Below, piece after piece: positions 52,374 to 61,732 of a stretch of DNA of 64,000 bases (position 1 is the first letter of the stretch; each line of letters begins with the position of its first letter). The position numbers and the translations under genes were made by a program. Below the pieces are notes generated by a model. It saw only the letters and a list, made by a program, of their open reading frames with translations, was not told where the DNA came from and searched no databases. The DNA is taken from the NCBI RefSeq assembly GCF_900105065.1, contig NZ_LT629749.1, forward strand, positions 3,348,001 to 3,412,000, written 5' to 3'. This stretch comes from Friedmanniella luteola (GTDB lineage Bacteria; Actinomycetota; Actinomycetes; Propionibacteriales; Propionibacteriaceae).

Positions 52374-53684
52374 ATGTCCGCGTCACCGCCAGCCCAGCAC
52401 GCCCTCCAGGCGCCTCCCGGGCGCGCCGGCCGGGCCCGGCTGCTCGCCGCGACGACCGCGGGCCGCCTCGCGCAGGTGGCCAGCCGGGTCGCCGGCCGCG
52501 GCACCGGGGCGTCGATCCGGGGGCAGGTGATGATGCGCCTCGACCCGGCGGCGCTGGCCAAGCTGCTGCGGGGCAAGCGGGTGGCCATGGTCTCCGGCAC
52601 CAACGGCAAGACGACGACGACGCACTTCCTCGCCGCCGCCGTCCGCGCCCAGCTGGGCGAGGACGCCTCCCGGCTGGTGCACAACGCCGACGGCGCCAAC
52701 CTAGCTTTCGGCATCGCCTCCGCGCTCAGCGCCAACCCCCGCGCCACCACGGCCGTGCTCGAGACCGACGAGCGGGTCGTCGCCGAGGTCGTCCGGCTGG
52801 GCCGGCCCGAGGTGCTGGTGCTGCTGAACTTCAGCCGCGACCAGCTGGACCGCCACCACGAGATCAAGGGCCTGGGGCGCAGCTGGCGCAACGCCCTCGC
52901 CGCCGCCGGCGAGGAGGGTCCGGTCGTCGTCGCCAACGCCGACGAGCCGCTGATCGTGTGGGCGGCCGAGACCGCGCGCCGGGTCGTCTGGGTCGACACG
53001 GCCACCACCTGGACGCAGGACGCGTCGCTCTGCCCGAACTGCGGCTCGGCTCTGGTCCGGGAGCAGCCCGACCACACCGGCGGCCGGGGCGGGCACTGGC
53101 ACTGCTCCGGCTGCGAGCTGCGGCAGCCCACCGCCAGCTACCGGGTGCAGGACGGCACGATCGTGGGTCCCGACGGCCAGGTCTGGCTGCCCGAGCTCAA
53201 CGTGCCCGGCTCCTTCAACGTCAGCAACGCCGCCTGCGCGCTGGCCGCCGCCGAGCTGCTGGGCGTGCCCGCCGCCACCGCCCTCGCGGGCATGCGCACC
53301 GTCACCGCGCCGGCCGGCCGGTTCGCCACCATGCAGGTGGGCGGCACGACGGCCCGGCTGCTGCTGGCCAAGAACCCGGCCGGCTGGGCCGAGGCGCTGC
53401 CGCTGGCCCAGAGCTCGACGGTGGTGCTGGCCATCGACTCCGCCGCCGCCGACGGCCGGGACGTGTCCTGGCTCTGGGACGTCGAGTACGAGCAGCTCGC
53501 CGGCCGGACGGTGGTCGCCACCGGGCCGCGCGCCCAGGACCTCGCCGTCCGGCTGTCCTACGCCGGGGTGGAGTTCCGGGCCGTGCCCGACCTGGCGCAG
53601 GCGCTGGCCGGGCATCCGGAACCGGTCGACGTGGTCGCGACCTACACGCCGTTCCAGCGGCTGCGGAAGATGGGGGGCGTCTGA
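52374..53684 (+). CDS. murT: Lipid II isoglutaminyl synthase subunit MurT
   Basis: At 436 aa, this Mur-ligase-like subunit uses ATP to amidate the D-glutamate of lipid II with ammonia from GatD. The P-loop is GTNGKTTT (75-82). The NFSRDQLDRHHEI segment and a four-cysteine zinc ribbon (CPNCG ... CSGCEL, about 220-250) distinguish MurT from true Mur ligases. The C-terminal DUF1727 domain ends YTPFQRLRK. The ATG at 52374 fits the leaderless pattern. Its stop overlaps the gatD ATG. Confidence 0.96.
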   Translation: MSASPPAQHALQAPPGRAGRARLLAATTAGRLAQVASRVAGRGTGASIRGQVMMRLDPAALAKLLRGKRVAMVSGTNGKTTTTHFLAAAVRAQLGEDASRLVHNADGANLAFGIASALSANPRATTAVLETDERVVAEVVRLGRPEVLVLLNFSRDQLDRHHEIKGLGRSWRNALAAAGEEGPVVVANADEPLIVWAAETARRVVWVDTATTWTQDASLCPNCGSALVREQPDHTGGRGGHWHCSGCELRQPTASYRVQDGTIVGPDGQVWLPELNVPGSFNVSNAACALAAAELLGVPAATALAGMRTVTAPAGRFATMQVGGTTARLLLAKNPAGWAEALPLAQSSTVVLAIDSAAADGRDVSWLWDVEYEQLAGRTVVATGPRAQDLAVRLSYAGVEFRAVPDLAQALAGHPEPVDVVATYTPFQRLRKMGGV

Positions 53685-54451
53685 TGACGGCAGTCCGGGG
53701 CGTCGAGCCCGGCAGCGGTCGCCGGGTCGAGGTGGTGCTGGTCTACCAGTCGCTGCTGGGCATCTACGGCGACCGCGGCAACGCCACCGTGCTGGCCAGG
53801 CGGCTGGCGTGGCGCGGCTTCGACGCCGTGCTGAGCACGGTCGAGCCGGGCGAGCCGCTGCCCGACACGGGTGACGTCTACCTGCTCGGCGGCGGTGAGG
53901 ACGCGGCCCAGATCTCGGCGGTCAAGGCCCTGCGGGCCGACGGCGGGCTGCACCGAGCCGTCGACCGCGGGGCTGCCGTGCTGGCCGTGTGCGCCGGGTA
54001 CCAGATCGTCGGGCGCTCGTTCACCGTCGCCGACGGACCCGACGACCGGGAGATCGACGGGCTCGGACTCCTCGACGTCACCACCACCCGCGGGCCGGTC
54101 CGCGCCGTCGGCGAGGTCCTCAGCCGGTGGCGCGGCCACGAGGGCGACGGCGAGGCCCAGTGGTTGACGGGCTTCGAGAACCACGGCGGCTACACGGTCC
54201 TGGGGCCCGGGGCGACACCCCTGGCCACCGTCGAGGTCGGCGTCGGCAACTGCGGCGACGGGACGGAGGGCGCCGTGGCCGGGACGGTCGTCGGCACCTA
54301 CCCGCACGGCCCGGTGCTGGCCCGCAACCCGGCGCTGGCCGACCACGTCCTCGAGCTGGCCCTCGGCGAGCCGCTGGCCCCGCTCGACCGGCCGGAGATC
54401 GCCGAGCTCCGCCGGCAGCGGCTGGCGGCGGTGCGGCGGACGGCTCGCTGA
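53684..54451 (+). CDS. gatD: Lipid II isoglutaminyl synthase glutamine amidotransferase GatD
   Basis: At 255 aa, this is a class I glutamine amidotransferase. The first half has YQSLLGIYGDRGN and LLGGGEDAAQ. The nucleophile C103 is in AVCAGYQIVG and the catalytic histidine H208 is in GTYPHGP. With MurT it forms iso-D-glutamine in peptidoglycan, which is important for cross-linking in actinobacteria. The ATG overlaps the murT stop (TGATG). Confidence 0.96.
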   Translation: MTAVRGVEPGSGRRVEVVLVYQSLLGIYGDRGNATVLARRLAWRGFDAVLSTVEPGEPLPDTGDVYLLGGGEDAAQISAVKALRADGGLHRAVDRGAAVLAVCAGYQIVGRSFTVADGPDDREIDGLGLLDVTTTRGPVRAVGEVLSRWRGHEGDGEAQWLTGFENHGGYTVLGPGATPLATVEVGVGNCGDGTEGAVAGTVVGTYPHGPVLARNPALADHVLELALGEPLAPLDRPEIAELRRQRLAAVRRTAR

Positions 54452-54501
54452 GCCGGGACCGCCACCCGACCAGCGCCCGGAGCCCCGCCCGCACCCCCGC
54501 G

Positions 54502-54520
54502 CCCTGAGCCCGTCGAAGGG
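54502..54520. repeat. Interspersed CCCTGAGCC...TCGAAGGG repeat, single copy
   Basis: CCCTGAGCCCGTCGAAGGG lies 6-24 bp upstream of the aldo/keto reductase -10. Unlike the other copies, it sits in a promoter-side gap and has no partner arm. Confidence 0.65.
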
Positions 54521-54525
54521 CTGGC

Positions 54526-54531
54526 TAGCCT
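54526..54531 (+). promoter_or_regulatory. -10 element of the aldo/keto reductase gene (leaderless)
   Basis: TAGCCT is followed by 7 nt and the ATG at 54539. Confidence 0.5.
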
Positions 54532-54538
54532 CGCCGGC

Positions 54539-55426
54539 ATGCAGACCAGGAAACTCGGACCCTTCACGGTGTCGGCCATCGGCCTCGGCGCCATGCCCGT
54601 CTCGATGAACAGCGACAACAACGTCCCCGACGAGGACCAGGCCATCGCCACGGTCCACGCCGCGCTCGACGCCGGTGTCACCTTCATCGACACGGCGGAC
54701 ATCTACAGCCCCACCTGGGACACGATGGGCCACAACGAGCTCATCGTCGGCAAGGCCGTCAAGAGCTGGGGCGGCGACACCTCCGGCGTCGTCATCGGCA
54801 CCAAGGGCGGCATCACCCGCAGCGAGGGCGAGCAGTGGGGGCGGGACGGGAGCCTCGCGTACCTCCGATCGGCCGTGCAGAAGTCGCTGACCAATCTCGG
54901 GGTCGAGGTCCTGGACCTCTACCAGTGGCACCGCCCCGACCGCTGGATGGTCTACGGCGAGGTCATCGGCCACTTCGCGAAGCTGCGGGACGAGGGCCTG
55001 GTCACGAGCATCGGCATCTCGAACGCCAACGTCGAGGAGATCCAGGTGGCGATCGACGTCCTCGGCGACGGCGGCCTGGTCAGCGTGCAGAACGAGTTCT
55101 CGCCCCGGTTCCGCTCCTCGAAGGACGAGCTGGACTTCTGCGGTGAGCACGGCGTCGCCTTCCTGCCCTGGAGCCCGCTGGGCGGGACCGGCGGCGGCGC
55201 GCGCAAGGTCGGTGAGGACTTCGCCCCCTTCGCCGAGGTGGCGCAGGCCCACGGCGTCAGCCCGCAGCAGGTCGTGCTGGCCTGGGAGCTCTCGCTGGGT
55301 GAGCACGTCATCCCGATCCCCGGCGCCCGCCGGCCCGAGTCCATCACCGACTCGGCCAAGGCGGCCGACCTGGAGCTGTCGCCCGACGAGCTCGAGCGGC
55401 TGAACGGCACCCGCGGGCTGGCCTGA
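54539..55426 (+). CDS. Aldo/keto reductase
   Basis: At 295 aa, this is an NADPH-dependent TIM-barrel reductase. The catalytic tetrad is D51 and Y56 in FIDTADIYSP, K89 in GTKGG and H131 in YQWHRPD. The C-terminal NADPH-phosphate site is IPGARRPESI. Substrate unknown. It is followed 10 bp later by a flavin-dependent oxidoreductase, so the two are probably co-transcribed. Confidence 0.93.
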   Translation: MQTRKLGPFTVSAIGLGAMPVSMNSDNNVPDEDQAIATVHAALDAGVTFIDTADIYSPTWDTMGHNELIVGKAVKSWGGDTSGVVIGTKGGITRSEGEQWGRDGSLAYLRSAVQKSLTNLGVEVLDLYQWHRPDRWMVYGEVIGHFAKLRDEGLVTSIGISNANVEEIQVAIDVLGDGGLVSVQNEFSPRFRSSKDELDFCGEHGVAFLPWSPLGGTGGGARKVGEDFAPFAEVAQAHGVSPQQVVLAWELSLGEHVIPIPGARRPESITDSAKAADLELSPDELERLNGTRGLA

Positions 55427-55436
55427 CGGTCCGACG

Positions 55437-56987
55437 GTGACGCCGACCGACCCGGACCGCCACGACGTCGTCGTGGTCGGCGGGGGTCACAACGCCCTCG
55501 TCGCCGCGACGTACCTCGCCCGGGCCGGTCGGCGCGTCGTCGTCCTGGAGGCCGCCGAGCGGTTCGGCGGCGCCGTCGCCAGCGGCCGGCCCTTCCCGGG
55601 CGTCGACGCGTCGCTGTCCCGCTTCTCCTACCTCGTCTCGGTGCTGCCGCAGACGCTGGTGGACGAGCTGGGCCTGGACCTGGAGCTCGCGTCCCGCCGG
55701 GTGGCGTCCTACACCCCGGTCGAGGACCGGGGCCTGCTGGTCGAGCGGGTGCCGGGTCCGGCCACCGACGCGTCCTTCGCCGCCTGGTCCCCCGGCGACC
55801 ACGCCCGCTGGCAGCACCTCGAGGAGCGGCTGACCGCCTTCGCCCGGGTCGTCGCCCCGACCCTGACCGGTCCGCTCCCCCGCCTGGAGGACGTCCGCGC
55901 GCAGGTGGAGCCGGCGCTGTGGCGGGCTCTCGTCGAGACCCCGGTCGGGGAGCTGGTGGAGGCGAGCCTGGTGGACGACGCCCTCCGCGGGCTGGTCCTC
56001 ACCGACGCCCTGATCGGCACCTTCGCCCGGGCGGGGGAACCCGACCTCCGGCAGAACCGCTGCTTCCTCTACCACGTGGTGGGCGGCGGCACCGGGGAGT
56101 GGAAGGTGCCCGTCGGCGGGATGGGCCGGGTCGCCGCCGAGCTGGAACGGGTCGCCCGGGCCGCCGGCGCCGAGCTCCGGGCCGGCGCCCGGGTGACCGC
56201 GCTGCAACCCGACACGCAGGGCGGGGCGACCGTGACGCTGGCCGACGGCAGCACCGTGCACGCCCCGCACGTGCTGGTCGGCTGCGCGCCGGCCGCGCTG
56301 CCCGGCCTCGGGGCGGGAGCCGCCGTCCGACCCGAGGGCAGCCAGACCAAGGTCAACCTCGTGCTGGCACGGCTGCCCCGCTTCCGCTCCGGGCTCGACC
56401 CGGCCACGGGCTTCGCCGGGACCCTCCACCTCGCGCAGGGCTACGCCCGCCTCGACGAGGCCTGGGCCGAGGCGGAGTCGGGTCGGGTGCCCGACCCGCT
56501 GCCGGTCGAGGCCTACTGCCACAGCCTCACCGACCCGACGATCCTCGGCCCGGAGCTCCGGGCCGCCGGGGCCCACACCCTCACCCTGTTCGCCCTGCAC
56601 ACCCCGGCCCGGCTCTTCGCCGCCGACCCCGACGGCCGGCGCGCCGAGGTGGGCGCCGCCGCGCTGCGCTCGCTGCAGGCCGTGCTCGCGGAGCCGCTCG
56701 AGGACTGCCTGGCCCGCGACGCCCACGGGCGGTCGTGCGTCGAGGTGATGACGCCCCTCGACGTCGAGGTCGAGCTCGGGATGCCCGGCGGGCACATCTT
56801 CCACGGCGACCTGGCCTGGCCCTGGCTGGCCGAGGGCGCCGCCCCGAGAACGGCGGCCGAGCGCTGGGGCGTCGCCACCAGGCACCCCGGCGTGCTGCTC
56901 TGCGGCTCCGCCGCCGTCCGGGGCGGCGCGGTCAGCGGGCTCGGGGGCCACGACGCCGCCATGGCCGTCCTCGAGGAGGCCGGCTAG
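55437..56987 (+). CDS. FAD-dependent oxidoreductase of the phytoene-desaturase/PYROXD2-like group
   Basis: At 516 aa, the dinucleotide-binding motif VVVVGGGHNALVAATYLARAG is at residues 10-30, followed by EAAERFGGAV. The C-terminal FAD motif is VLLCGSAAVRGGAVSGLGGHDAAM. The LSRFSYLVS and GGGTGEWKVPVGGMG segments place it with PYROXD2-type proteins rather than carotenoid desaturases; no carotenoid genes are nearby. It starts with GTG. The stop overlaps the stop of the opposing LuxR gene in CTAG. Confidence 0.88.
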   Translation: MTPTDPDRHDVVVVGGGHNALVAATYLARAGRRVVVLEAAERFGGAVASGRPFPGVDASLSRFSYLVSVLPQTLVDELGLDLELASRRVASYTPVEDRGLLVERVPGPATDASFAAWSPGDHARWQHLEERLTAFARVVAPTLTGPLPRLEDVRAQVEPALWRALVETPVGELVEASLVDDALRGLVLTDALIGTFARAGEPDLRQNRCFLYHVVGGGTGEWKVPVGGMGRVAAELERVARAAGAELRAGARVTALQPDTQGGATVTLADGSTVHAPHVLVGCAPAALPGLGAGAAVRPEGSQTKVNLVLARLPRFRSGLDPATGFAGTLHLAQGYARLDEAWAEAESGRVPDPLPVEAYCHSLTDPTILGPELRAAGAHTLTLFALHTPARLFAADPDGRRAEVGAAALRSLQAVLAEPLEDCLARDAHGRSCVEVMTPLDVEVELGMPGGHIFHGDLAWPWLAEGAAPRTAAERWGVATRHPGVLLCGSAAVRGGAVSGLGGHDAAMAVLEEAG

Positions 56988-59833
56988 CCCCGACGCCCCG
57001 CGACCTCCCGGCTGCTGTGCCAGGCCGCCACCTGGGTGCGGTTGTGGAGACCCAGCTTGGTCAAGATGTTGCGGACGTGGGTCTCGACCGTCCGCTCGGA
57101 CAGGTGCAGGCGCGCGGCGACCGCCCGGTTCGACAGCCCCGCCGCCACCCATCCGGCCACCTCCTCCTCGCGCGCCGACAACGGCCCGGACGGGGCTGCG
57201 GCGTCGAGGCGGGCCAGGGACCGGGCGACGGCGGCGGCGGGACCCGGCATGTCGAGGGCCGCCAGCTCGGCGCCCGCCTGGCGCAGCAGCCGGCCGGCCT
57301 CCACCCGCTCGGCAGCACCCGGATCGTCCGCGAGCAGCGCCTCGGCCAGCCCGGCGCGGCTCAGCGCCACGTAGGGCCGGGCGCCGATCCGCAGGTTGAG
57401 GGCCAGCCCGTCACGGTGGTGCCGGACGGCGTCGGCCGGCCGGCCCGCCGTCAGGGCCAGGTCGCCGAGCTCACGCGCCACCGCCCCCTCGCTCCAGACG
57501 GCGCCCGAGCCGTCGGCGGCGTAGTAGGCCGCGAAGGGACGCAGCAGGGGGTACACCTCCCCGGCCAGACCGGCGTCCTCGAGCCGCACCGCGCAGAACC
57601 CGAGGATGGCGAGGGTGGGCGCCCACCGGGGTCCGACGGCCAGCGTCCGGGGCAGGTCCCGGCAGGGGGCGAGCAGGGCGACCGCCCGCTCCCGGTCTCC
57701 CGTCGCCGCGAAGACGAGCGCCATCGAGACCGTCACGAGGGGCATCGACGGGGCCCCGGCCAGCACCTCCTCGAGCGGCAGGGTCAGCTCGGCCGGATCG
57801 CCCCGCAGCACCGCGAGCTCGCTCGCGAAGGCGTGGTGCAGGCCCGCGCCCGCGTGGTCGCTCATCCGCTCCGCCAGCGCCCCGGCCTCCCGGTTGAACG
57901 CCCGGGCGGCGGAGAAGTCACCCAGCAGCGCGGCCCGGGTGGCGCAGAGCCGCCGGTGGTGCCACCGCGCCACCGGGAACTGGCGACGCTCCGCGACCCG
58001 GTCGACCTGGTCGAGCTCCGCGGCCAGCTCGGTGAGGTTGCCGAGCTGGAGGGCGGCGTCGACCAGCCACAGGTGCCCCCAGAGCTCGCCGAGGGGCTGG
58101 TCGGAGGAGACGCCGAGGGCGACGGCCCGCCGGCCCAGCCGGATCCGCTCCTCGACCCGGTCGGGGACGGTGATGCTCAGGTGCCGGGCGGCGAGCGCCT
58201 CCAGCACCGCCTCGGGGTTCTGCGTGGCCTCCGCGGCGGCGAGGGCCCGGGCGGCGAGGTCCGCAGCGGGCGGTCCCAGACCTGCCTCCGCGGCCCCGAC
58301 GGCGACCTGCGCCATCAGCCGCGACCGCAGCACCGGCCAGTCCGGCGGCAGCGGCATCGTGCGCAGGCCCAGGGCCAGCGCCCGCTCGGCGAGACCCCGG
58401 ACGGCGGCGCACACCGCCGGGGTCCCGACGCCGTGCACGACGAGGGCGCCGGCCGCGGCGAGGTCCAGCCGGCCGTCACGCTCCCCCGTGGCCACCACCT
58501 CGTCCAGGCAGGCGAGCAGGTCGAGGTCCACCCGGGCCGCGGCGAACAGGCAGCGGGCCTGCAGCAGCAGCGCCGCCCCCAACCGCGCCGGCTCCCCACG
58601 GTGGGCCAGCTCCCGGGCAGCGGCCACCGCACGGTCGGCCGCCGTCGCCGCCTCGTCGAAGGCGTGCGCGGCCAGGGCGGCCCGCGCCGCGTCGGCCCAG
58701 TGGTCGGCGCGGCGCTCCACCGCTGCCGGCACCGCCGTGCGCTCCCAGTGCGACGCCACCACGCTCGCGGGGGCAGCCGGCACCACCGCCTCCAGCGCGC
58801 GGGCCGCCCGGTGGTGCAGCTCGGACCGCCGGGCGGCGGGTAGGTCGCCGTGCACGGCGTCCCGGACGAGGGCGTGGGTGAACGCCCACCCCTCGCCGCT
58901 GCCGCTGACCCGCAGGACGCCGGCGCGGCCGGCCTCGGCCAGGCCCTGCTGCACCGCGCCGGGGGACAGCCCCGTCGCCGCGGCGAGCAGCGACGGCTCC
59001 AGCAGGGGGTCGGTGACCGCCGCCGCCTCGACGACCCTGCGGGCGTCCCGGGTCAGGGCCCGCACCCGGCCCGCCACCAGCGAACGGAGGTCGGCACGGG
59101 CGGCGAGCAGCTGGTCGAGGTCCGGACCGGTCGACACGTCCGACCCGGCCAGCGCGTCGGCCAGCAGGCGGAGGAGCAGCGGGTTGCCCCGGGTGCGTGC
59201 GTGCAGCGCCGGGGCCAGGGCGGGCCGTCCCGCGAGCGCCGGCTCGGCGGCCACCCACTGCGCCACGTCGGTCGGGGTCAGTCCGTCCAGCCGCAGGTGG
59301 GTGGCGGCACCCGCCAGGCCGGGCAGCAGCTCGCCGAGGCCGCGCGCCGCCCCGTCCCGGTGGGTGCCGAGCACGAGCACCCCGGAGTGCGGCAGCTCGG
59401 GCGCGAGGTGCCGGAGCAGCAGCAACGACGTGGCGTCGGCCCAGTGCAGGTCCTCGAGGACGACCAGCAGCCCGGCCGTCCGCGCCTCGGCGAGGAGGGC
59501 ATCGGTGGCCGCGACGCACAGCCGGAACCGCGCCTGGGCCCCGGAGACGCCCTCGAGCGGCGTCGCGGCCAGCGCCGCCTCGAGCGCCGGCCGGTCCCGC
59601 GCCAGCCGGGTCCACGGCCACAGCGGCGGGCAGCCGGGGTCGTCCACCGCCCGCCCGCGGGCGAGTCCCAGCCCGAGCCCCCGCGCCCGGTCCTCCGCGG
59701 CCTCGACCAGCCGGGACTTGCCGATCCCGGCCTCGCCGCTCACCACGAGCAGCCCGCCGTGCCCGTCCCGGGCGTCGACCAGGGCCCGCTGCACCAGCGC
59801 CAGCGGCGCCTCCCGCCCCACCAGGACCCCCAC
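56984..59833 (-). CDS. Large ATP-binding LuxR-family regulator (LAL type)
   Basis: At 949 aa, an N-terminal AAA/NTPase domain has Walker A GEAGIGKS (33-40) and Walker B LLVVLEDLHWAD. A long helical TPR-like middle follows. The C-terminal LuxR helix-turn-helix is LSAREEEVAGWVAAGLSNRAVA with recognition helix ERTVETHVRNILTKLGL. LAL regulators activate nearby pathways in actinobacteria. The GTG has GAGGAGG 7 nt upstream. It is divergent from the 59959/60317 pair, which is its likeliest target. Confidence 0.93.
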   Translation of the reverse strand: MGVLVGREAPLALVQRALVDARDGHGGLLVVSGEAGIGKSRLVEAAEDRARGLGLGLARGRAVDDPGCPPLWPWTRLARDRPALEAALAATPLEGVSGAQARFRLCVAATDALLAEARTAGLLVVLEDLHWADATSLLLLRHLAPELPHSGVLVLGTHRDGAARGLGELLPGLAGAATHLRLDGLTPTDVAQWVAAEPALAGRPALAPALHARTRGNPLLLRLLADALAGSDVSTGPDLDQLLAARADLRSLVAGRVRALTRDARRVVEAAAVTDPLLEPSLLAAATGLSPGAVQQGLAEAGRAGVLRVSGSGEGWAFTHALVRDAVHGDLPAARRSELHHRAARALEAVVPAAPASVVASHWERTAVPAAVERRADHWADAARAALAAHAFDEAATAADRAVAAARELAHRGEPARLGAALLLQARCLFAAARVDLDLLACLDEVVATGERDGRLDLAAAGALVVHGVGTPAVCAAVRGLAERALALGLRTMPLPPDWPVLRSRLMAQVAVGAAEAGLGPPAADLAARALAAAEATQNPEAVLEALAARHLSITVPDRVEERIRLGRRAVALGVSSDQPLGELWGHLWLVDAALQLGNLTELAAELDQVDRVAERRQFPVARWHHRRLCATRAALLGDFSAARAFNREAGALAERMSDHAGAGLHHAFASELAVLRGDPAELTLPLEEVLAGAPSMPLVTVSMALVFAATGDRERAVALLAPCRDLPRTLAVGPRWAPTLAILGFCAVRLEDAGLAGEVYPLLRPFAAYYAADGSGAVWSEGAVARELGDLALTAGRPADAVRHHRDGLALNLRIGARPYVALSRAGLAEALLADDPGAAERVEAGRLLRQAGAELAALDMPGPAAAVARSLARLDAAAPSGPLSAREEEVAGWVAAGLSNRAVAARLHLSERTVETHVRNILTKLGLHNRTQVAAWHSSREVAGRRG

Positions 59834-59853
59834 CCGACCGCCTCCTCAGCAGC

Positions 59854-59935
59854 GGGAACCAGTACCGGGTTGCGTACCTGCACGGATGTGGGGCGCGCGC
59901 CCGTGGCGCCATTGTGGCCTGACCGAGCGGTTCCC
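59854..59935. promoter_or_regulatory. Spaced inverted repeat in the LAL regulator-59959 intergenic region
   Basis: GGGAACC (CGGGAACC region, 59854-59860) and GGTTCCC (59929-59935) flank most of the divergent promoter region. They could be paired binding sites for the LAL regulator. Confidence 0.3.
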
Positions 59936-59958
59936 ACCACCACCCCAGAGGAGTCCCG

Positions 59959-60327
59959 ATGTACGCCCAGATCACCACCTTCGACGGCCCCCGCAGCGCC
60001 GAGCTCGTCGCCGCGAGCGACGTCGCCAACCGCGAGCGCATCCAGCCGGCGCTGCGCCAGGACGCGCAGCTGCAGCAGGCGCTCGCGGTCAACCTCGTGC
60101 TGCGCCGCCCTGACGGCGCCGAGATGATCATCACGGTCGCGCAGAGCACCGAGGCCCTCCACCGCGGGGGCGAGCTGATCATGGCCACCGAGCTGCTGCC
60201 GGGCGAGGACCCGGTGCTGCTGCCGGGGCCGAGCCGGATCGAGACCTGGTCGGTCGTCGACGCCACCGCCGGCGAGGCGGTCACCGCGCTGCTCGACTCC
60301 TCCGTGGGGGCCTCCGGTGTCCGCTGA
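59959..60327 (+). CDS. Hypothetical protein of LAL-regulated pair
   Basis: At 122 aa, it is soluble. The sequence starts MYAQITTFDGPRSAELVAASD and has IITVAQSTEALHRGGELIM, a beta-alpha-beta pattern like a small dimeric alpha-beta barrel (ABM-type) domain. I do not recognise a named family. AGAGGAG lies 6 nt before the ATG. It overlaps the YceI-like gene by 11 bp, indicating a coupled function. Confidence 0.65.
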   Translation: MYAQITTFDGPRSAELVAASDVANRERIQPALRQDAQLQQALAVNLVLRRPDGAEMIITVAQSTEALHRGGELIMATELLPGEDPVLLPGPSRIETWSVVDATAGEAVTALLDSSVGASGVR

Positions 60328-60844
60328 GCCGCAGGTCACCACCACCACCGGACTGCCGACGGGGCGGTGGCACCTGCTGCCGGAGGCGAGCACCGCCGTG
60401 TTCGCCGTCGCCAACTTCGGGTTCCGCACCGTCACCGGCACGATCCCCCTCCGCGAGGGCACCGTGGACGTCGACGCCGGCGGCGTGGTGGACGGCGTGC
60501 ACGTCGTGCTCGACCTCGACGGTCTGGACACGGCTTCGTGGCGCCGCGACGCCGACCTCCGCAGGCCGCGGCTGCTCGACGTCGACCGGCACCCAGAGCT
60601 CGCCTTCGACGCGACGGCGATGACGCCGGCCGGGTCCGGGTGGCGGGTCGACGGCCGGCTGAGCGCCCGGGGCACCTCGACGCCGCTCGCCGTGTCCGTG
60701 ACCGCGACGGAGGCGGGGCGGGAGCAGGCCGGGATCCGTGCGACCGGGGTGCTGGACCGGCGCGAGCTGGGGGTCCGGGCCCCGCGGCTGCTCATCGGGC
60801 ACCTCGTCCGCATCACGGTGGACTCCCGCTGGGCCCGCGGTTGA
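60317..60844 (+). CDS. YceI-like protein, second paralogue
   Basis: At 175 aa, it has the YceI pattern: GRWHLLPEASTAVFAVANFGFRTVTG-type first strands, DLDGLDTASWRRDADLRRPRLLDVDRHPEL and a VDGRLSARGTSTPLAVSV strand. It is more diverged than the copy at 27028. It starts with GTG inside the end of the previous gene. Ligand unknown; control by the divergent LAL protein is inferred. Confidence 0.8.
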   Translation: MSAEPQVTTTTGLPTGRWHLLPEASTAVFAVANFGFRTVTGTIPLREGTVDVDAGGVVDGVHVVLDLDGLDTASWRRDADLRRPRLLDVDRHPELAFDATAMTPAGSGWRVDGRLSARGTSTPLAVSVTATEAGREQAGIRATGVLDRRELGVRAPRLLIGHLVRITVDSRWARG

Positions 60845-60889
60845 CGCGATTTCACCCTGGCGGCCGGGTTTGGTAATGTCTGACCTCGC

Positions 60890-60965
<76 letters not shown>

Positions 60966-61067
60966 GCAGTCCTCCTCACACCGGGAGCGGTCACCGCCCC
61001 GTCGGTCCGGCCTCGTCGCCGATCCTCACCAGCACGACAGAGCGCGCCCGGGGCCGTCGGCCCGGAC

Positions 61068-61687
61068 GTGGTCGTCCTGCTCCCGCTGCTGGCGACCGGT
61101 CGCCGCTGGGCCCGCCCCGCCGGCGTCAGGACGGCTGTCCGCCGCGTCGGCGGCACCACCCTCGGCCACTCCGTCACCCTGGCGCTCGGGGCCCTCATCG
61201 CCGTCAGCATCCTGGTCGCCGCCGCCCACGCCGCGCGGCCCCGGTTCCCGGTCGCGAGGCTCTCGTCGCCTGTGGCTGCGGCCTCGTCCACGGCCACGCC
61301 TTCTCCGCAGCCCTCCTGGAGCTCGACCTCACCGGCACCCGGCTCGCGTCCGCCCTCCTCGGCTTCAACCTCGGCGTCGCGGCGGTGCAGCCGGCCGTCG
61401 TGGCGGTCGTCCTGCCGCCCCCGGTCCTGCCGGCCCGCGCACGCCGCCACCAGCGCGTGCGCGTGATCGCCGCCCTGCTGACGGGCGTCGCCGCCGTCGG
61501 GTGGCTCGGCGCGCGACCGGGGATCGACAACCCCGTCGCCACCCGCGCCGACCGGCTCGGCCTCATCGCGCTGCCCGTCGTCGTGTCGCTCGCGGCCGCG
61601 ATCCTCACCGCGGTGCCGACGCCGTCGGAGGCGACCGCGAAGCCCTGGGGACCGGGCGCCGACGCACCCGCCCGGCCCTCCGGCTAA
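61068..61687 (+). pseudogene. Decayed HupE/UreJ-family membrane protein gene
   Basis: Two adjoining frames encode consecutive parts of a HupE/UreJ-2-type protein. From 61068 one frame reads VVLLPLLATGRRWARPAGVRT and TLGHSVTLALGAL up to RPRF. The -1 frame then reads PGREALVA, CGLVHGHAFSAALLEL and LLGFNLGVAAVQ to 61687. The switch lies in the C run at 61247-61249 and fits loss of one C. The normal N-terminal half is absent, and internal segments look shortened compared with the family. It starts about 100 bp after tRNA-Lys. 60966-61067 shows nothing recognisable. Confidence 0.7.
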
Positions 61688-61732
61688 CGTGCCAGGCCAG
61701 GAGCACGTCCGTCCCATCTCGAGGAGTTCAGC

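Noticed and set aside
55437-56987. Carotenoid (phytoene) desaturase
   Set aside because: Only the FAD motifs are shared. There is no crtB, crtE or other carotenoid gene nearby, and the internal motifs fit PYROXD2-like proteins better.
60966-61687. Integrated element with attachment site at tRNA-Lys
   Set aside because: No integrase, no direct repeat of the tRNA 3' end found downstream, and only a HupE remnant. The tRNA proximity is noted but an element cannot be claimed.
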